Virus record (IMG/VR): IMGVR_UViG_3300007345_000100 | Location: 1 to 38,522 of that record | Reading direction: 5' to 3' (one strand) | Source of the DNA: a virus | DNA: 38,522 nt | Part shown: in pieces, positions 30,185-37,653 of the stretch | Numbering within the stretch: the stretch's first letter is position 1 | Layout: each line of letters opens with the position of its first letter | The notes under the pieces: model-generated | Told to the model about the DNA's origin: nothing | Seen by the model: only the letters and a program-made list of their open reading frames with translations | The model's database searches: none | Program-made: the position numbers and the translations under genes

Positions 30185-31708
30185 TTAGGAACCTTGGATC
30201 AGAACGTGCTGGTTAGCAGCTCTAGTCACGAGGCAACACTCAGAACGGTAGTGGAACTTAGCAACGTCTTGTGTGTCGTTGGTGAAACCAAGGACGCCAC
30301 CGCCAGTTACCCAGTGCTCCATCTCACGAGAGTATCCTCCAGCAGCTTTGTAGTTCATCTCCAAAGAGGGAGCTCTCTCACCTGAGCGTGGATCCACCAC
30401 GTTAGCCAAAGGAATCATGACACCAGCGCACAATCTGTTCGCCACGTCAGTGTTTCCGAGCAAGGTGGGATCGTTCAAGAGCTTGAAGCTGTTCTTGTGG
30501 AAAGTGTATCCACCACGAGAGTAAGACTTGAAACCGAGGTTCAAAGCCATGTCTCTGTCGTTGTTGAACGCTCCGTAGCTTGAAGCCACACCAGCAGTCA
30601 CGTTACCGCCTGCACCTGCACCACCAATCATGTCGTCGAGCAACAAGTCTTGCTGGGTGTTAGAGTACACAGCGTATTCAGCAGGTGCACCGTTCTTGTC
30701 GAGCTCTCTGATCAAGAGATCGAGATCGGACAAACCAGCTTGACCAATCAAGGTGCTGCTCACGATACCTCTGTCTTCCAATGCTGAGAGGTAACCCTCA
30801 GTACCCTCGACATTTGCATCAAAGCCACCAGAGTTAACCTTAGGCAATCCAGCATCAGCGTCGCTGTTGGTAGCCTTTTGGCCCAAGAGCATGATCATTT
30901 CACGCTTGTCCATGAAGCGCTGACGGGTGTCCATCTCGCCCTTCACGTAGTAACGATAGTCACCACCGCCCACATCGATGTAGCCAATGTTGGTGGCCTG
31001 TGAACCAGACACCTCATACGACTCCTTGACGATGGCGTAAGGGTTGGTTCTCTTCACTACGTTAGACTCGATGAAGCGAGTGGGCTGGTCAGTGCCCTGG
31101 TTGAACATGTTACCAATGATCGGCATATCCAAAACATCAGCCACTGTGATGGTCACAGTAGCTGTACCGCCGACGATAGGCTTAGCGTGGAAGGTTGTAG
31201 ATGAAGAGGTAATTGCTGCACCTGCTGCATTTGAACCCACAACGATCATACGATCCACACCGTTAACCAAAATGATATCACCTTCACGAACGATGAGCTG
31301 AACACTCGATCCGTCAGAAAACCCTGATGCATCAGCAGCAACCACAGTGCCGAAAGTGACACCACCAGTGATATCACCCAAAGCACCACTGGAGTCGGTG
31401 GTGGAGTTGTCGTCCTCCAAAGAGCTTACAACAGTAGCTCTTTGAACTTGGTGCAAGCGTGCTTCCTCGAAGAACTGCACGCTGTCAGCGGTGCCGTTGT
31501 TCTTGATAGCGCCTGTCATTTGCAAAAATCCAGAAATACCCTGAGCTCCGAAAGTTTTAGTGAGCTGGGCACGAACGTCTGGGGCGTTGACCTCCTTAAT
31601 GAAGTCGTACAACGAAGTGTACTTCGTTGGGTCTGAAAGGGTGTAAAGGTTGTCGCTAATGCCCTTAGGAGCACTACCAAACGTACCTGTACTTTGTGAA
31701 ATAGCCAT
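30185..31708 (-). CDS. major capsid protein (probable)
   Basis: This 507-residue protein lies directly after a scaffold-like gene and before connector genes, the usual place of the capsid gene. The N-terminal part is a helix-rich arm (NLYTLSDPTKYTSLYDFIKEVNAPDVRAQLTKTFG) followed by an E-rich extended loop-like region (VQFFEEARLHQVQRATVV) and a long domain with an Ala/Gly/Ser/Thr content typical of HK97-fold capsids. MDKREMIMLLGQKATN at about 267-282 resembles the spine helix region. The C-terminal part has GYTFHKNSFKLLNDPTLLG. I cannot name the family, but length, position and composition agree. The gap to the scaffold-like gene is only 19 bp. Confidence 0.8.
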   Translation of the reverse strand: MAISQSTGTFGSAPKGISDNLYTLSDPTKYTSLYDFIKEVNAPDVRAQLTKTFGAQGISGFLQMTGAIKNNGTADSVQFFEEARLHQVQRATVVSSLEDDNSTTDSSGALGDITGGVTFGTVVAADASGFSDGSSVQLIVREGDIILVNGVDRMIVVGSNAAGAAITSSSTTFHAKPIVGGTATVTITVADVLDMPIIGNMFNQGTDQPTRFIESNVVKRTNPYAIVKESYEVSGSQATNIGYIDVGGGDYRYYVKGEMDTRQRFMDKREMIMLLGQKATNSDADAGLPKVNSGGFDANVEGTEGYLSALEDRGIVSSTLIGQAGLSDLDLLIRELDKNGAPAEYAVYSNTQQDLLLDDMIGGAGAGGNVTAGVASSYGAFNNDRDMALNLGFKSYSRGGYTFHKNSFKLLNDPTLLGNTDVANRLCAGVMIPLANVVDPRSGERAPSLEMNYKAAGGYSREMEHWVTGGGVLGFTNDTQDVAKFHYRSECCLVTRAANQHVLIQGS

Positions 31709-31727
31709 TTTTGTTTAGATAAAAGAA

Positions 31728-32786
31728 TTAGACATTAAACGTCATTCCTCCCCCACCTCCGAGTGCTTTCAAAAGCTGTTCCGACAACTGTGTATTCGAG
31801 TCTGACTGTGTTCCAACGTCTGGTCGTGAGGCGTCAACATTTGCTGCCGTCTGCACTACACCTCTCTTGCCATCGCTCAACCCTTGGTTGTAGATGGAAG
31901 AGATGATGCTGTCTGCGTTGTCGATCAACGCCCTGTGAGCGTTGAGCTTGAAAAAGTCCCACGAGCCATCCTCTCCAATGTAGTCGTCGAAATAGTTTTC
32001 GATATTCGAGTTTCTGTTTACTAGCTGAGCCCTGTAGTCGTCATCCACCCCGAACTTGAACGTTTCGTCCGTGCCAGGGAGTTCGAACTCCAGATAACCA
32101 AACTCGTTGGTCGTTCTCTGCATCGTGTTTATCCACTCGTCGTCGATAGGGGAACCGACGTCGTCACGAGAGACATCAGGGGCCATATAAGAATCTCTTA
32201 AATCGCCAATCTGTCTCTTCGCCTTTTCCGCATCCATCTTGAGCTCTAGCTTAGACAAACGAATCTCGTCCTCAGTGTGTACATCCTCATCGAGTTTGTA
32301 CTTCCTTCCAATCAAAAGATTGACCTCTTCTGATGAAAGGCTTGGGTGGTCGGCAGTCATCTGGAGTCTCATCACTGACATGTCATCCATTTCGGATGGG
32401 TCGAGCGATTGATATTTGTACCAGTCTTCTGGTGACCGCCCCGTTTCGAGAACGAACTTGTTGATCGCACTAACACGCTCATCAATTTCTACGGGTGTAT
32501 ATGATAGCGCCTCCGAGATGTCGTCGTAGCTGTCGAAGCTCCTCCCTAGCCTTTCGCTTAGGAAGGACAACACTTCAGCATCGACATCGATCTCTTCGGA
32601 CGTCGTATCCTCATTTACGGGCTGCTGTACAGTCTCTGGCTCAGCTTGTGGCTGAGCTTCGACTGGTGCGGCCTCTACTTCTGGCTGAACCTCTTGTTGC
32701 GGTTCGGCCTGGGTATCGGGCGTGGGAGGGGTGTCGCTGATGGCGAACCCCGCCTGTCCCAATGCTTCTTCTACTTCTTTACTCAT
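31728..32786 (-). CDS. scaffold-like capsid assembly protein
   Basis: This 352-residue, strongly acidic protein has a disordered Pro/Glu/Gln-rich N-terminus (about 18-65: repeats such as QPEVEAAPVEAQPQAEPE), helical central parts (TEDEIRLSKLELKMDAEKAKRQIGDLRDSY) and a Gly-rich C-terminus ending LGGGGGMTFNV. These traits, plus the position directly before the capsid gene, match T7 gp9-type scaffold proteins, which guide procapsid assembly and leave or are degraded. No protease motif is seen. Confidence 0.75.
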   Translation of the reverse strand: MSKEVEEALGQAGFAISDTPPTPDTQAEPQQEVQPEVEAAPVEAQPQAEPETVQQPVNEDTTSEEIDVDAEVLSFLSERLGRSFDSYDDISEALSYTPVEIDERVSAINKFVLETGRSPEDWYKYQSLDPSEMDDMSVMRLQMTADHPSLSSEEVNLLIGRKYKLDEDVHTEDEIRLSKLELKMDAEKAKRQIGDLRDSYMAPDVSRDDVGSPIDDEWINTMQRTTNEFGYLEFELPGTDETFKFGVDDDYRAQLVNRNSNIENYFDDYIGEDGSWDFFKLNAHRALIDNADSIISSIYNQGLSDGKRGVVQTAANVDASRPDVGTQSDSNTQLSEQLLKALGGGGGMTFNV

Positions 32787-32801
32787 ATCTGTAAATTTTT
32801 A

Positions 32802-33362
32802 TTAGTATTCAAATGTTAAAATCAATCTGCAATCATCTGCGGCGGGAAAGGAAGGAGATGTGGAAATGCCATCAATCGTGCCCACCATAAAGACGGTGTG
32901 TCCAGGGTTGATGCTGGTCACCGTGGTGTCCTCCATCAAGGGAAACTCTGACCCGTCTACAGCCTGCTCCCCAATGTGTGCGATGTGATACACTTGTGGA
33001 GAGTGGAAGCCTATCTGATTTGAATTCACCCCCTCGACTTCTTTGTTGCTGATCTGCAAGGACGCCATCCAGCCCATCTCTTTTCTTCCTGTTTGATTAG
33101 GAAAGTTTGCCGTGCCACTCACGCTACTCCCTGCCGCACCAAAATAGGTTTTGTCGGAGGTAGCCGTTTTTTGAAAGAAGTGGATTGCACATTCATCGTT
33201 GGTCAAGTCCGCAGTGTCTGCGCTGTCTACAAGGAAGAACCCACTTACCAAGCGAACACTTTGTGCAGGAAGCTGCAACTCGACAGCTTCAAAGAATATC
33301 TGGTTGTCGCTGTACGTTCCTGTTGAAACAACTACGGGTTGTATGATCGTCTTGAAAGCCAA
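32802..33362 (-). CDS. tandem-array paralogue E (186 residues), TTG start
   Basis: This is the last of five consecutive, related genes in transcription order. It begins at TTG (encoding AFKTIIQPVVVSTGTY after Met), with the same N-terminal block as its sisters, so the TTG is the likely true start. The family features are: a strand with QLPAQS (QLPAKD in others), a CAIHFFQ motif, a central G-W-M-A-S-L-Q-I-S strand and a C-terminal GHTVFMVGTIDGI...ILTFEY block. Beta-rich, with no signal peptide. It is 15 bp upstream of the scaffold-like gene. I infer a virion surface or decoration protein; the rarer start codon may lower its level. Confidence 0.6.
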   Translation of the reverse strand: MAFKTIIQPVVVSTGTYSDNQIFFEAVELQLPAQSVRLVSGFFLVDSADTADLTNDECAIHFFQKTATSDKTYFGAAGSSVSGTANFPNQTGRKEMGWMASLQISNKEVEGVNSNQIGFHSPQVYHIAHIGEQAVDGSEFPLMEDTTVTSINPGHTVFMVGTIDGISTSPSFPAADDCRLILTFEY

Positions 33363-33366
33363 GGTC

Positions 33367-33933
33367 TCAGTATTCTACATGAAAAATAAAACGCATTTCA
33401 TCACCAGTAGCGAAATCTGGACTACCGCTTATCCCGTCAATCGTACCCACCATAAAAACCGTATTTCCAATATTGCTGCTTGTCAGCACCAAAGAGCTCA
33501 TGTACGGAGTTTCTACCTGAGTGGTGCTGTTCACGGCGGCACCTATGTTTCCAATCTTAGTCATCTTGTAGACGACATCACCTGTGAACCCATAATTATC
33601 TTGCGAAATGTTGCTGCTTCCAAATTGAACCGACCCCAGATACCCATTGGTCTCCATCTGAACGCCTGTCAATCCAAAAGCCTGACTCAACCCTCCTGGA
33701 GCGTGCGTAGTATTTTGAAAAAAATGAAGGGCACACTCATCAGAGTTTAACTGACTGGCAGAATTACCCCGATTCATAACGATAGCCTTCCCTCCATGAA
33801 TGATGCAGTCCTTGGCAGGCAACTGCAACTCCACCAAGGCATTCCCGCTGGAATCGACAAAAAGCACGTCATCGTTAACGTAGTTGGCGTTCGTGTCAAC
33901 GACCACTTCTTTTATGATTGTGTGAAAAGGCAT
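33367..33933 (-). CDS. tandem-array paralogue D (188 residues)
   Basis: This family member starts MPFHTIIKEVVVDTN with ATG. It has VELQLPAKDCIIHGG near 35-50, ECALHFFQNTTHAPGGLSQAFGLT near 66-90, NGYLGSVQFGSSNIS and the C-terminal IGNTVFMVGTIDGI...HVEY block. Compared with its sisters it carries a short insertion in the N-terminal strand (DSSGNA). The gap to the following array gene is 4 bp. Function unknown, with the same virion-surface inference as for the array as a whole. Confidence 0.6.
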   Translation of the reverse strand: MPFHTIIKEVVVDTNANYVNDDVLFVDSSGNALVELQLPAKDCIIHGGKAIVMNRGNSASQLNSDECALHFFQNTTHAPGGLSQAFGLTGVQMETNGYLGSVQFGSSNISQDNYGFTGDVVYKMTKIGNIGAAVNSTTQVETPYMSSLVLTSSNIGNTVFMVGTIDGISGSPDFATGDEMRFIFHVEY

Positions 33934-33936
33934 CTG

Positions 33937-34467
33937 TTAATACTCTACGCTTAATATAACTCTCATGTCGTCGGTCGCATCAAAACCAGTGTTGCCTGAA
34001 TCAATGCCATCAATAGCTCCGACCATGAAAACAGTGTTCCCTATCCTAGTGCTTGTAAGGACAAAATCGCTCAGGGCTGGGCTTTCAGCGTTTGAGAGTG
34101 AACTGTTGCTTAGGTTGCAAAGCTCCTGGAGAACCGTAGCTCCGTCAATCCCCATTGTGTTAATGGCGATATGCTCTTCGCTAATCTGGACCCCGCCTAT
34201 GTATCCGTTTGCTTTGATCTGAGCCGCCGTTAAACCAAAGGCTGCATTGGCAGCGCCTGGCTGATGAGTGTTGTTTTGAAAAAAGTGAATGGCAGCCTCG
34301 TCGTCTTGAAGGCTTATGGTGCTCTGTCGATTCCCCACAAAATATCCACCGTGTAAAATACAGTCCTTTGCAGGCAACTGAATCTCTACCATGTCAAACA
34401 AGGTGTCGTGATTGGCATAGCCTGATGTAGACACGGTCACCTTTTGTATGATGTTCTTAAAAGGCAT
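33937..34467 (-). CDS. tandem-array paralogue C (176 residues)
   Basis: It has the compact form of the family: MPFKNIIQKVTVSTSGYANHDTLFDMVE, QLPAKDCILHGG, EAAIHFFQNNTHQPGAANAAFGLTAAQIKANGYIGG and IGNTVFMVGAIDGI...ILSVEY. It is the closest sister of paralogue B, with which it shares the DTLFDMVE and PGAANAAFGLTA segments, so those two look like the latest duplication. The central part (EELCNLSNSSLSNAESPALSD region) is the variable zone. The gap to the next gene is 3 bp. Confidence 0.65.
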   Translation of the reverse strand: MPFKNIIQKVTVSTSGYANHDTLFDMVEIQLPAKDCILHGGYFVGNRQSTISLQDDEAAIHFFQNNTHQPGAANAAFGLTAAQIKANGYIGGVQISEEHIAINTMGIDGATVLQELCNLSNSSLSNAESPALSDFVLTSTRIGNTVFMVGAIDGIDSGNTGFDATDDMRVILSVEY

Positions 34468-34470
34468 GGC

Positions 34471-35001
34471 TTAGTATTCCAGTGACAATTGAATGTAACT
34501 TTGATCTGTGGCAGAGAAAGCATTTGCCGTACCATCCGCACCATTGTCATCGTAAGTGCCCACCATAAATATGGTGTTCCCTGGATTTGTGCTTGTCAAA
34601 ACCAGGTTGCCAATATATTTTCTTTTGCTGGCGTTGCGTTCGGTATTACCCAAGCTATTTAAGATGTAGTGCTCAATGACGTCGCCTAAGCCAACCATAA
34701 AACTAAAACTGTCATTTGATATCTGTAGTCCTCCGAGATATCCATTTTCTGTCATCTGATCCGCCGTCAAACCAAACGCTGCGTTGGCTGCTCCAGGTGC
34801 ATGCGTGTTCTTTTGGAAAAAGTGAATGGCGCACTCATCATTGGACGCCCACCCGTCGTTAGGGCTCACAAAGAACCCGCCATGAACAACACATGATTTG
34901 GCTGGAAGCTGCACCTCTACCATGTCGAACAACGTATCGTTGTTTGAGTAGTTCGGCGTCGTAGAAACCGTGATGTCTTGTATGATTTTTTTGAAAGGCA
35001 T
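34471..35001 (-). CDS. tandem-array paralogue B (176 residues)
   Basis: It starts MPFKKIIQDITVSTTPNYSNNDTLFDMVE and keeps QLPAKSCVVHGGFF, ECAIHFFQKNTHAPGAANAAFGLTADQMTENGYLGG and GNTIFMVGTYDD...QLSLEY. It differs from paralogue C mainly in the middle (about 105-135: FSFMVGLGDVIEHYILNSLGNTERNASKRKYIG), suggesting that this region faces selection for diversity while the two ends are fixed. The gap to the next array gene is 3 bp. Confidence 0.65.
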   Translation of the reverse strand: MPFKKIIQDITVSTTPNYSNNDTLFDMVEVQLPAKSCVVHGGFFVSPNDGWASNDECAIHFFQKNTHAPGAANAAFGLTADQMTENGYLGGLQISNDSFSFMVGLGDVIEHYILNSLGNTERNASKRKYIGNLVLTSTNPGNTIFMVGTYDDNGADGTANAFSATDQSYIQLSLEY

Positions 35002-35007
35002 TGTCGA

Positions 35008-35676
35008 TCAATATTCTAAAGACAACAGTATACGAATTTGGCCTTGGGCAGTAAAGTTTGGCACGTCATCGTTGTCTGATGTGGTGGTAGCAGAATCGCT
35101 TGCCAACTCATCAATCGTTGCAACACAAAACATCTTGTTGCCTAGCTCGGTACTGGTCAAGCCCATGATCCTGTCATTGCCCTGTCTGAATCTTTGGGCA
35201 GTGCTTGACGTATCTACTGTGTTATCTCCAAACGGTACCAGCTTAAAGATGCGTGGAAAATCAAAACCTACATAATTGGGCACCGCAAGAGACACTGGAG
35301 GGTTGGTGCCAGCAGCGGCGTCATCAAAATCGTGTTTCATCACATGAACGCTGCCCAGATAATTGTTGGCTTTAATCATAGCCTCTTTATCTCCAACACC
35401 ATTGCTACCCGCAGCTAAATATTCTTGAGGCGCCCCTGCCGTACTTGAATGGTTTTGAAAAAAATGCAGGTTGATGTTGTTGATTTTATGAGCATTTGCC
35501 TCGCCGTCTTGACCGTAAGAATCAAGCGTCCCCGAGTCATCAAGAACAAAGCCTCCGAGAAGCATGCAGTCCTTGGCAGGCATCTGAAACTCCGTCATAC
35601 CGAAGATGACGTGCTGTTCAAGATACCCCGTGCCCGTAGCAATGAGTGGCGTTATTTCGATGTGTTCAAATGGCAC
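35008..35676 (-). CDS. tandem-array paralogue A (222 residues), GTG start, most divergent
   Basis: This is the first array gene in transcription order. Translation begins at GTG (PFEHIEITPLIATGTGY after Met), in line with the MPF start of its sisters. It keeps FQMPAKDCMLLGGF, NLHFFQNHSSTAGAPQ, NNYLGSVHV and LGNKMFCVATIDEL...ILLSLEY. It is longer by about 45 residues, with insertions near 50-65 (SYGQDGEANAHKIN) and in the central part (DDAAAGTNPPVSLAVPNY). It is probably the oldest or most specialised member. No annotated family is recognised. Confidence 0.6.
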   Translation of the reverse strand: MPFEHIEITPLIATGTGYLEQHVIFGMTEFQMPAKDCMLLGGFVLDDSGTLDSYGQDGEANAHKINNINLHFFQNHSSTAGAPQEYLAAGSNGVGDKEAMIKANNYLGSVHVMKHDFDDAAAGTNPPVSLAVPNYVGFDFPRIFKLVPFGDNTVDTSSTAQRFRQGNDRIMGLTSTELGNKMFCVATIDELASDSATTTSDNDDVPNFTAQGQIRILLSLEY

Positions 35677-35686
35677 GCTCTACTCT

Positions 35687-36055
35687 TTAGCCTTTGGTGA
35701 AAAATGCATACTCCAAAACACAACTGGCTGTATCGGCTCTAGCCTCCAGTCCTGCCCCGTCGTTGATAGGGAAGAAGCAAAACTCTCCAGGGCTCAGTCT
35801 GGCGTATTGAACACTGGCTGTAGTTTGAAGCACAACGAAGTTTGTTGTGTCAATGTTTTTGGCGTAGAAATATCTGATACCGCTAACAGCTTCATCCACA
35901 AGTTCCTGGTCGTCAGACGTGGTAATGGTCTGTCGTGTCAAACCTTGATTCGGGCCTGCGGCTGCAATAGTCAACGTGTCAGACACAGAAAAATTTAGGC
36001 TGTCTGATGAGATATCAGTGCTCACAAGAGTTAACGTAGGGGTGAGGGTTGCCAT
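35687..36055 (-). CDS. 122-residue beta-rich protein, putative virion component
   Basis: This protein is Thr/Ser/Ala-rich (TPTLTLVSTDISSDSLNFSVSDTLTI) and beta-type, with GIRYFYAKNIDTTNFVVLQTTASVQYARLSPGEFCFFPI in the middle and a C-terminal CVLEYAFFTKG. The alternation of strands with a P-G-E-F-x-F-x-P turn resembles small head-fibre or spike-type phage proteins. It has its own promoter box 25 bp upstream and precedes the paralogue array by 10 bp, so it probably starts the transcription unit that contains the array, scaffold and capsid. No named family. Confidence 0.55.
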   Translation of the reverse strand: MATLTPTLTLVSTDISSDSLNFSVSDTLTIAAAGPNQGLTRQTITTSDDQELVDEAVSGIRYFYAKNIDTTNFVVLQTTASVQYARLSPGEFCFFPINDGAGLEARADTASCVLEYAFFTKG

Positions 36056-36079
36056 AGTTGTGGTGTTTGTACTTTACCA

Positions 36080-36087
36080 CAAATATA
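36080..36087 (-). promoter_or_regulatory. Bacteroidota-type -7 promoter box for the head operon
   Basis: TATATTTG on the - strand matches TAnnTTTG and lies 24 bp before the ATG of the 122-residue gene. A TTG 24 bp upstream of the box could serve as the -33 element, slightly farther than usual. It would drive the paralogue array, scaffold and capsid genes. Confidence 0.7.
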
Positions 36088-36099
36088 AGAATATCAACC

Positions 36100-36453
36100 T
36101 TACCTTCTTTTCAAGCCGAATACCTTCTTCTGACTCTTCGGCGGGCGCTTGGTGCTCCCGCCTTTCCCTGACCACAAGAACCTGTTCGCCCAGTACGCAG
36201 CACTACCCTTGCGCTTGATGTTCTTGGCATGCCGTGACTTGAACGCACGGCGGGCTTCAGGGCTGTAGTTATGCCCCATAGACTGCGCTCCAAAACGAAT
36301 GATCTCGCCCGACTCTTGACCAGGGCCAATGGTGGAGACCACGACAGCCTTTTTGGTTTTGTGACCAGGCGTCTTCTTAGGAGAGTTCACCTTACGCACC
36401 CCAGCTTTTTTAAGCTTGGATGCGATGGCTTTTCTCATTGACGACCTGTCCAT
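36100..36453 (-). CDS. small basic protein with DUF5872/DUF6321-like motif
   Basis: The start is set at MDRSSMRKA, which follows a promoter box by only 4 bp. A longer frame upstream would overlap the promoter and the previous gene. The 117-residue product is very basic (KKTPGHKTKKAVV, RPPKSQKKVFGLKRR) and carries IIRFGAQSMGHNYSPEARRAFKSRHAKNIKRKGSAAYWANRFLWS. It resembles the R-F-G-x-x-x-M...R-x-x-F-x-x-R-H...Y-W block of small phage proteins in DUF5872/DUF6321-type families, in which Cys residues often accompany the His. Here the Cys are absent. A nucleic-acid-binding or packaged protein is plausible. The promoter position suggests a leaderless message. Confidence 0.65.
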   Translation of the reverse strand: MDRSSMRKAIASKLKKAGVRKVNSPKKTPGHKTKKAVVVSTIGPGQESGEIIRFGAQSMGHNYSPEARRAFKSRHAKNIKRKGSAAYWANRFLWSGKGGSTKRPPKSQKKVFGLKRR

Positions 36454-36457
36454 ATTA

Positions 36458-36465
36458 CAAATATA
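36458..36465 (-). promoter_or_regulatory. Bacteroidota-type -7 promoter box giving a possible leaderless mRNA
   Basis: TATATTTG (- strand) is followed by TAAT and then the ATG of the basic protein. Transcription starting about 4-7 bp after the box would begin at or within the start codon, so the message would have no or almost no leader. The box sits just after the stop of the 77-residue gene. A -33 TTG is not seen. Confidence 0.65.
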
Positions 36466-36466
36466 A

Positions 36467-36700
36467 TCATTCTGGATCTTGCTCATTCCAGCCCTGATCA
36501 TAGTCGTTTATGATGGCTGAAATTTCAGAGTGAGTGTATTCTGTTTTGCCAGAAAGAAATGAAGGCTGGGAGCCGCTGTACTCCACTACGACTTGTGTGC
36601 GGGTTAAATTGTATCGAAGCACGTCGATACTGTCGTCTTGAAGTTGTGAGAAATCAAGAGAACTAACTTCAGAAGAATCAACAATGCAATACATACTCAT
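36467..36700 (-). CDS. 77-residue acidic protein, weakly KTSC-like
   Basis: This small protein (VDSSEVSSLDFSQLQDDSIDVLRYNLTRTQVVVEYSG) has one antiparallel-strand pattern, V-L-R-Y-N-...-V-V-V-E-Y, and a C-terminal T-E-Y-x-H-S-E-I-S-A-I-I-N-D-Y helix that recalls KTSC domains. The match is weak. The start overlaps the stop of the LamG-like gene as ATGA, so it is translationally coupled to it. An adjacent second Met (MSM) could also be used. No function is assigned. Confidence 0.5.
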   Translation of the reverse strand: MSMYCIVDSSEVSSLDFSQLQDDSIDVLRYNLTRTQVVVEYSGSQPSFLSGKTEYTHSEISAIINDYDQGWNEQDPE

Positions 36701-37653
36701 GATGGAACACTGGCGTTATAGGTGGCCCCGTTTGTAAGAGTGCCAGAGTTGGAGTTTGACGAAGAGTCGTTTGTGTTGTCTTCAAATCTCCACCATCCAA
36801 TCAGATCAGACTCTCCTGAAAGATCACCAGGTGCGCCAGAATTGTAAATGTTTGTTACTTCGCTGGCGCTCAGAACTTTGTCAAACAAAGCCCATTCGTC
36901 TGTCAACAAGTCCATTGCTTGGCCTCCACTTCTATTTGCACCAATTCTTATAGTGTCAAAAACTACGTCTGACGCAACAACAGTAAGACCCGCAGCAGTA
37001 CCTGTACCATTATGGCTGGCTACTTCGCTTTGACCAAAATTAACCAACGTCCCATCAAAGTACAATTTCATGACACCAGTGTGTGTTGTGCCACTGTACG
37101 CATAGGTGTCTGATGTATCCCAAGTGTACACAACGTGATGCCAATTTCCTTTCATATCGTTGGCATTATATATGCTGTCTGAAGCTGAGCCAAATGATCC
37201 ATAGTCACTTGCGATTCTATTGAAAGGAGCCCCGTGATGAGAAGCCGCTGTTTTTGCAGCGCATTGTCTAGTGCCAAAACTCCCACTCATTGAGTTTTCT
37301 CTGTAAAGCCCCACAAGACCAAAAACATTTGACCCACTGGTGTTGAAATAAAGCAAATCCATTCTACCCTTAGCCAGTTCACTCGAATCAAAAATTGTCC
37401 AAAAAGCTTTTGAAGATGTATTGGATGAATCAATGTTGACCCAACAAGACACAGACCCCTGAGCACGAGGTATAATGTCTGAGCTTAAACTTATATCAAA
37501 AAAATCATTGACACCATCAGTAAAGAGTGACTTGGTGTTTGCGAATGAAGAAGGCACAGTGACTCCTTTCACCTTAGCCAAGCCAGACTTTGCCACCCCA
37601 GAAATCTTATTGATAGAGTTGTAAGAAACTCCTGAAAGCTTACTTATGCTCAT
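36697..37653 (-). CDS. LamG/concanavalin A-like lectin-fold virion protein
   Basis: This 318-residue protein has a short N-terminal attachment region with K-L-S-G-V-S-Y-N-S-I-N-K-I-S-G-V repeats (1-31), then one LamG-type jelly-roll domain (about 40-290). Its landmarks are SLFTDGVNDFFDIS, a GSVSCWVNI strand, GNWHHVVYTWD, MKLYFDGTLV, DTIRIGANRSGG, DEWALFDKVLSASEV and LIGWWRFEDN. Such domains commonly bind glycans. Translation overlaps the preceding fibre gene by ATGA. I infer a tail- or head-fibre tip or a surface lectin that contacts host polysaccharide. The N-terminal repeats probably dock it on the virion. The ligand is unknown. Confidence 0.75.
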   Translation of the reverse strand: MSISKLSGVSYNSINKISGVAKSGLAKVKGVTVPSSFANTKSLFTDGVNDFFDISLSSDIIPRAQGSVSCWVNIDSSNTSSKAFWTIFDSSELAKGRMDLLYFNTSGSNVFGLVGLYRENSMSGSFGTRQCAAKTAASHHGAPFNRIASDYGSFGSASDSIYNANDMKGNWHHVVYTWDTSDTYAYSGTTHTGVMKLYFDGTLVNFGQSEVASHNGTGTAAGLTVVASDVVFDTIRIGANRSGGQAMDLLTDEWALFDKVLSASEVTNIYNSGAPGDLSGESDLIGWWRFEDNTNDSSSNSNSGTLTNGATYNASVPS

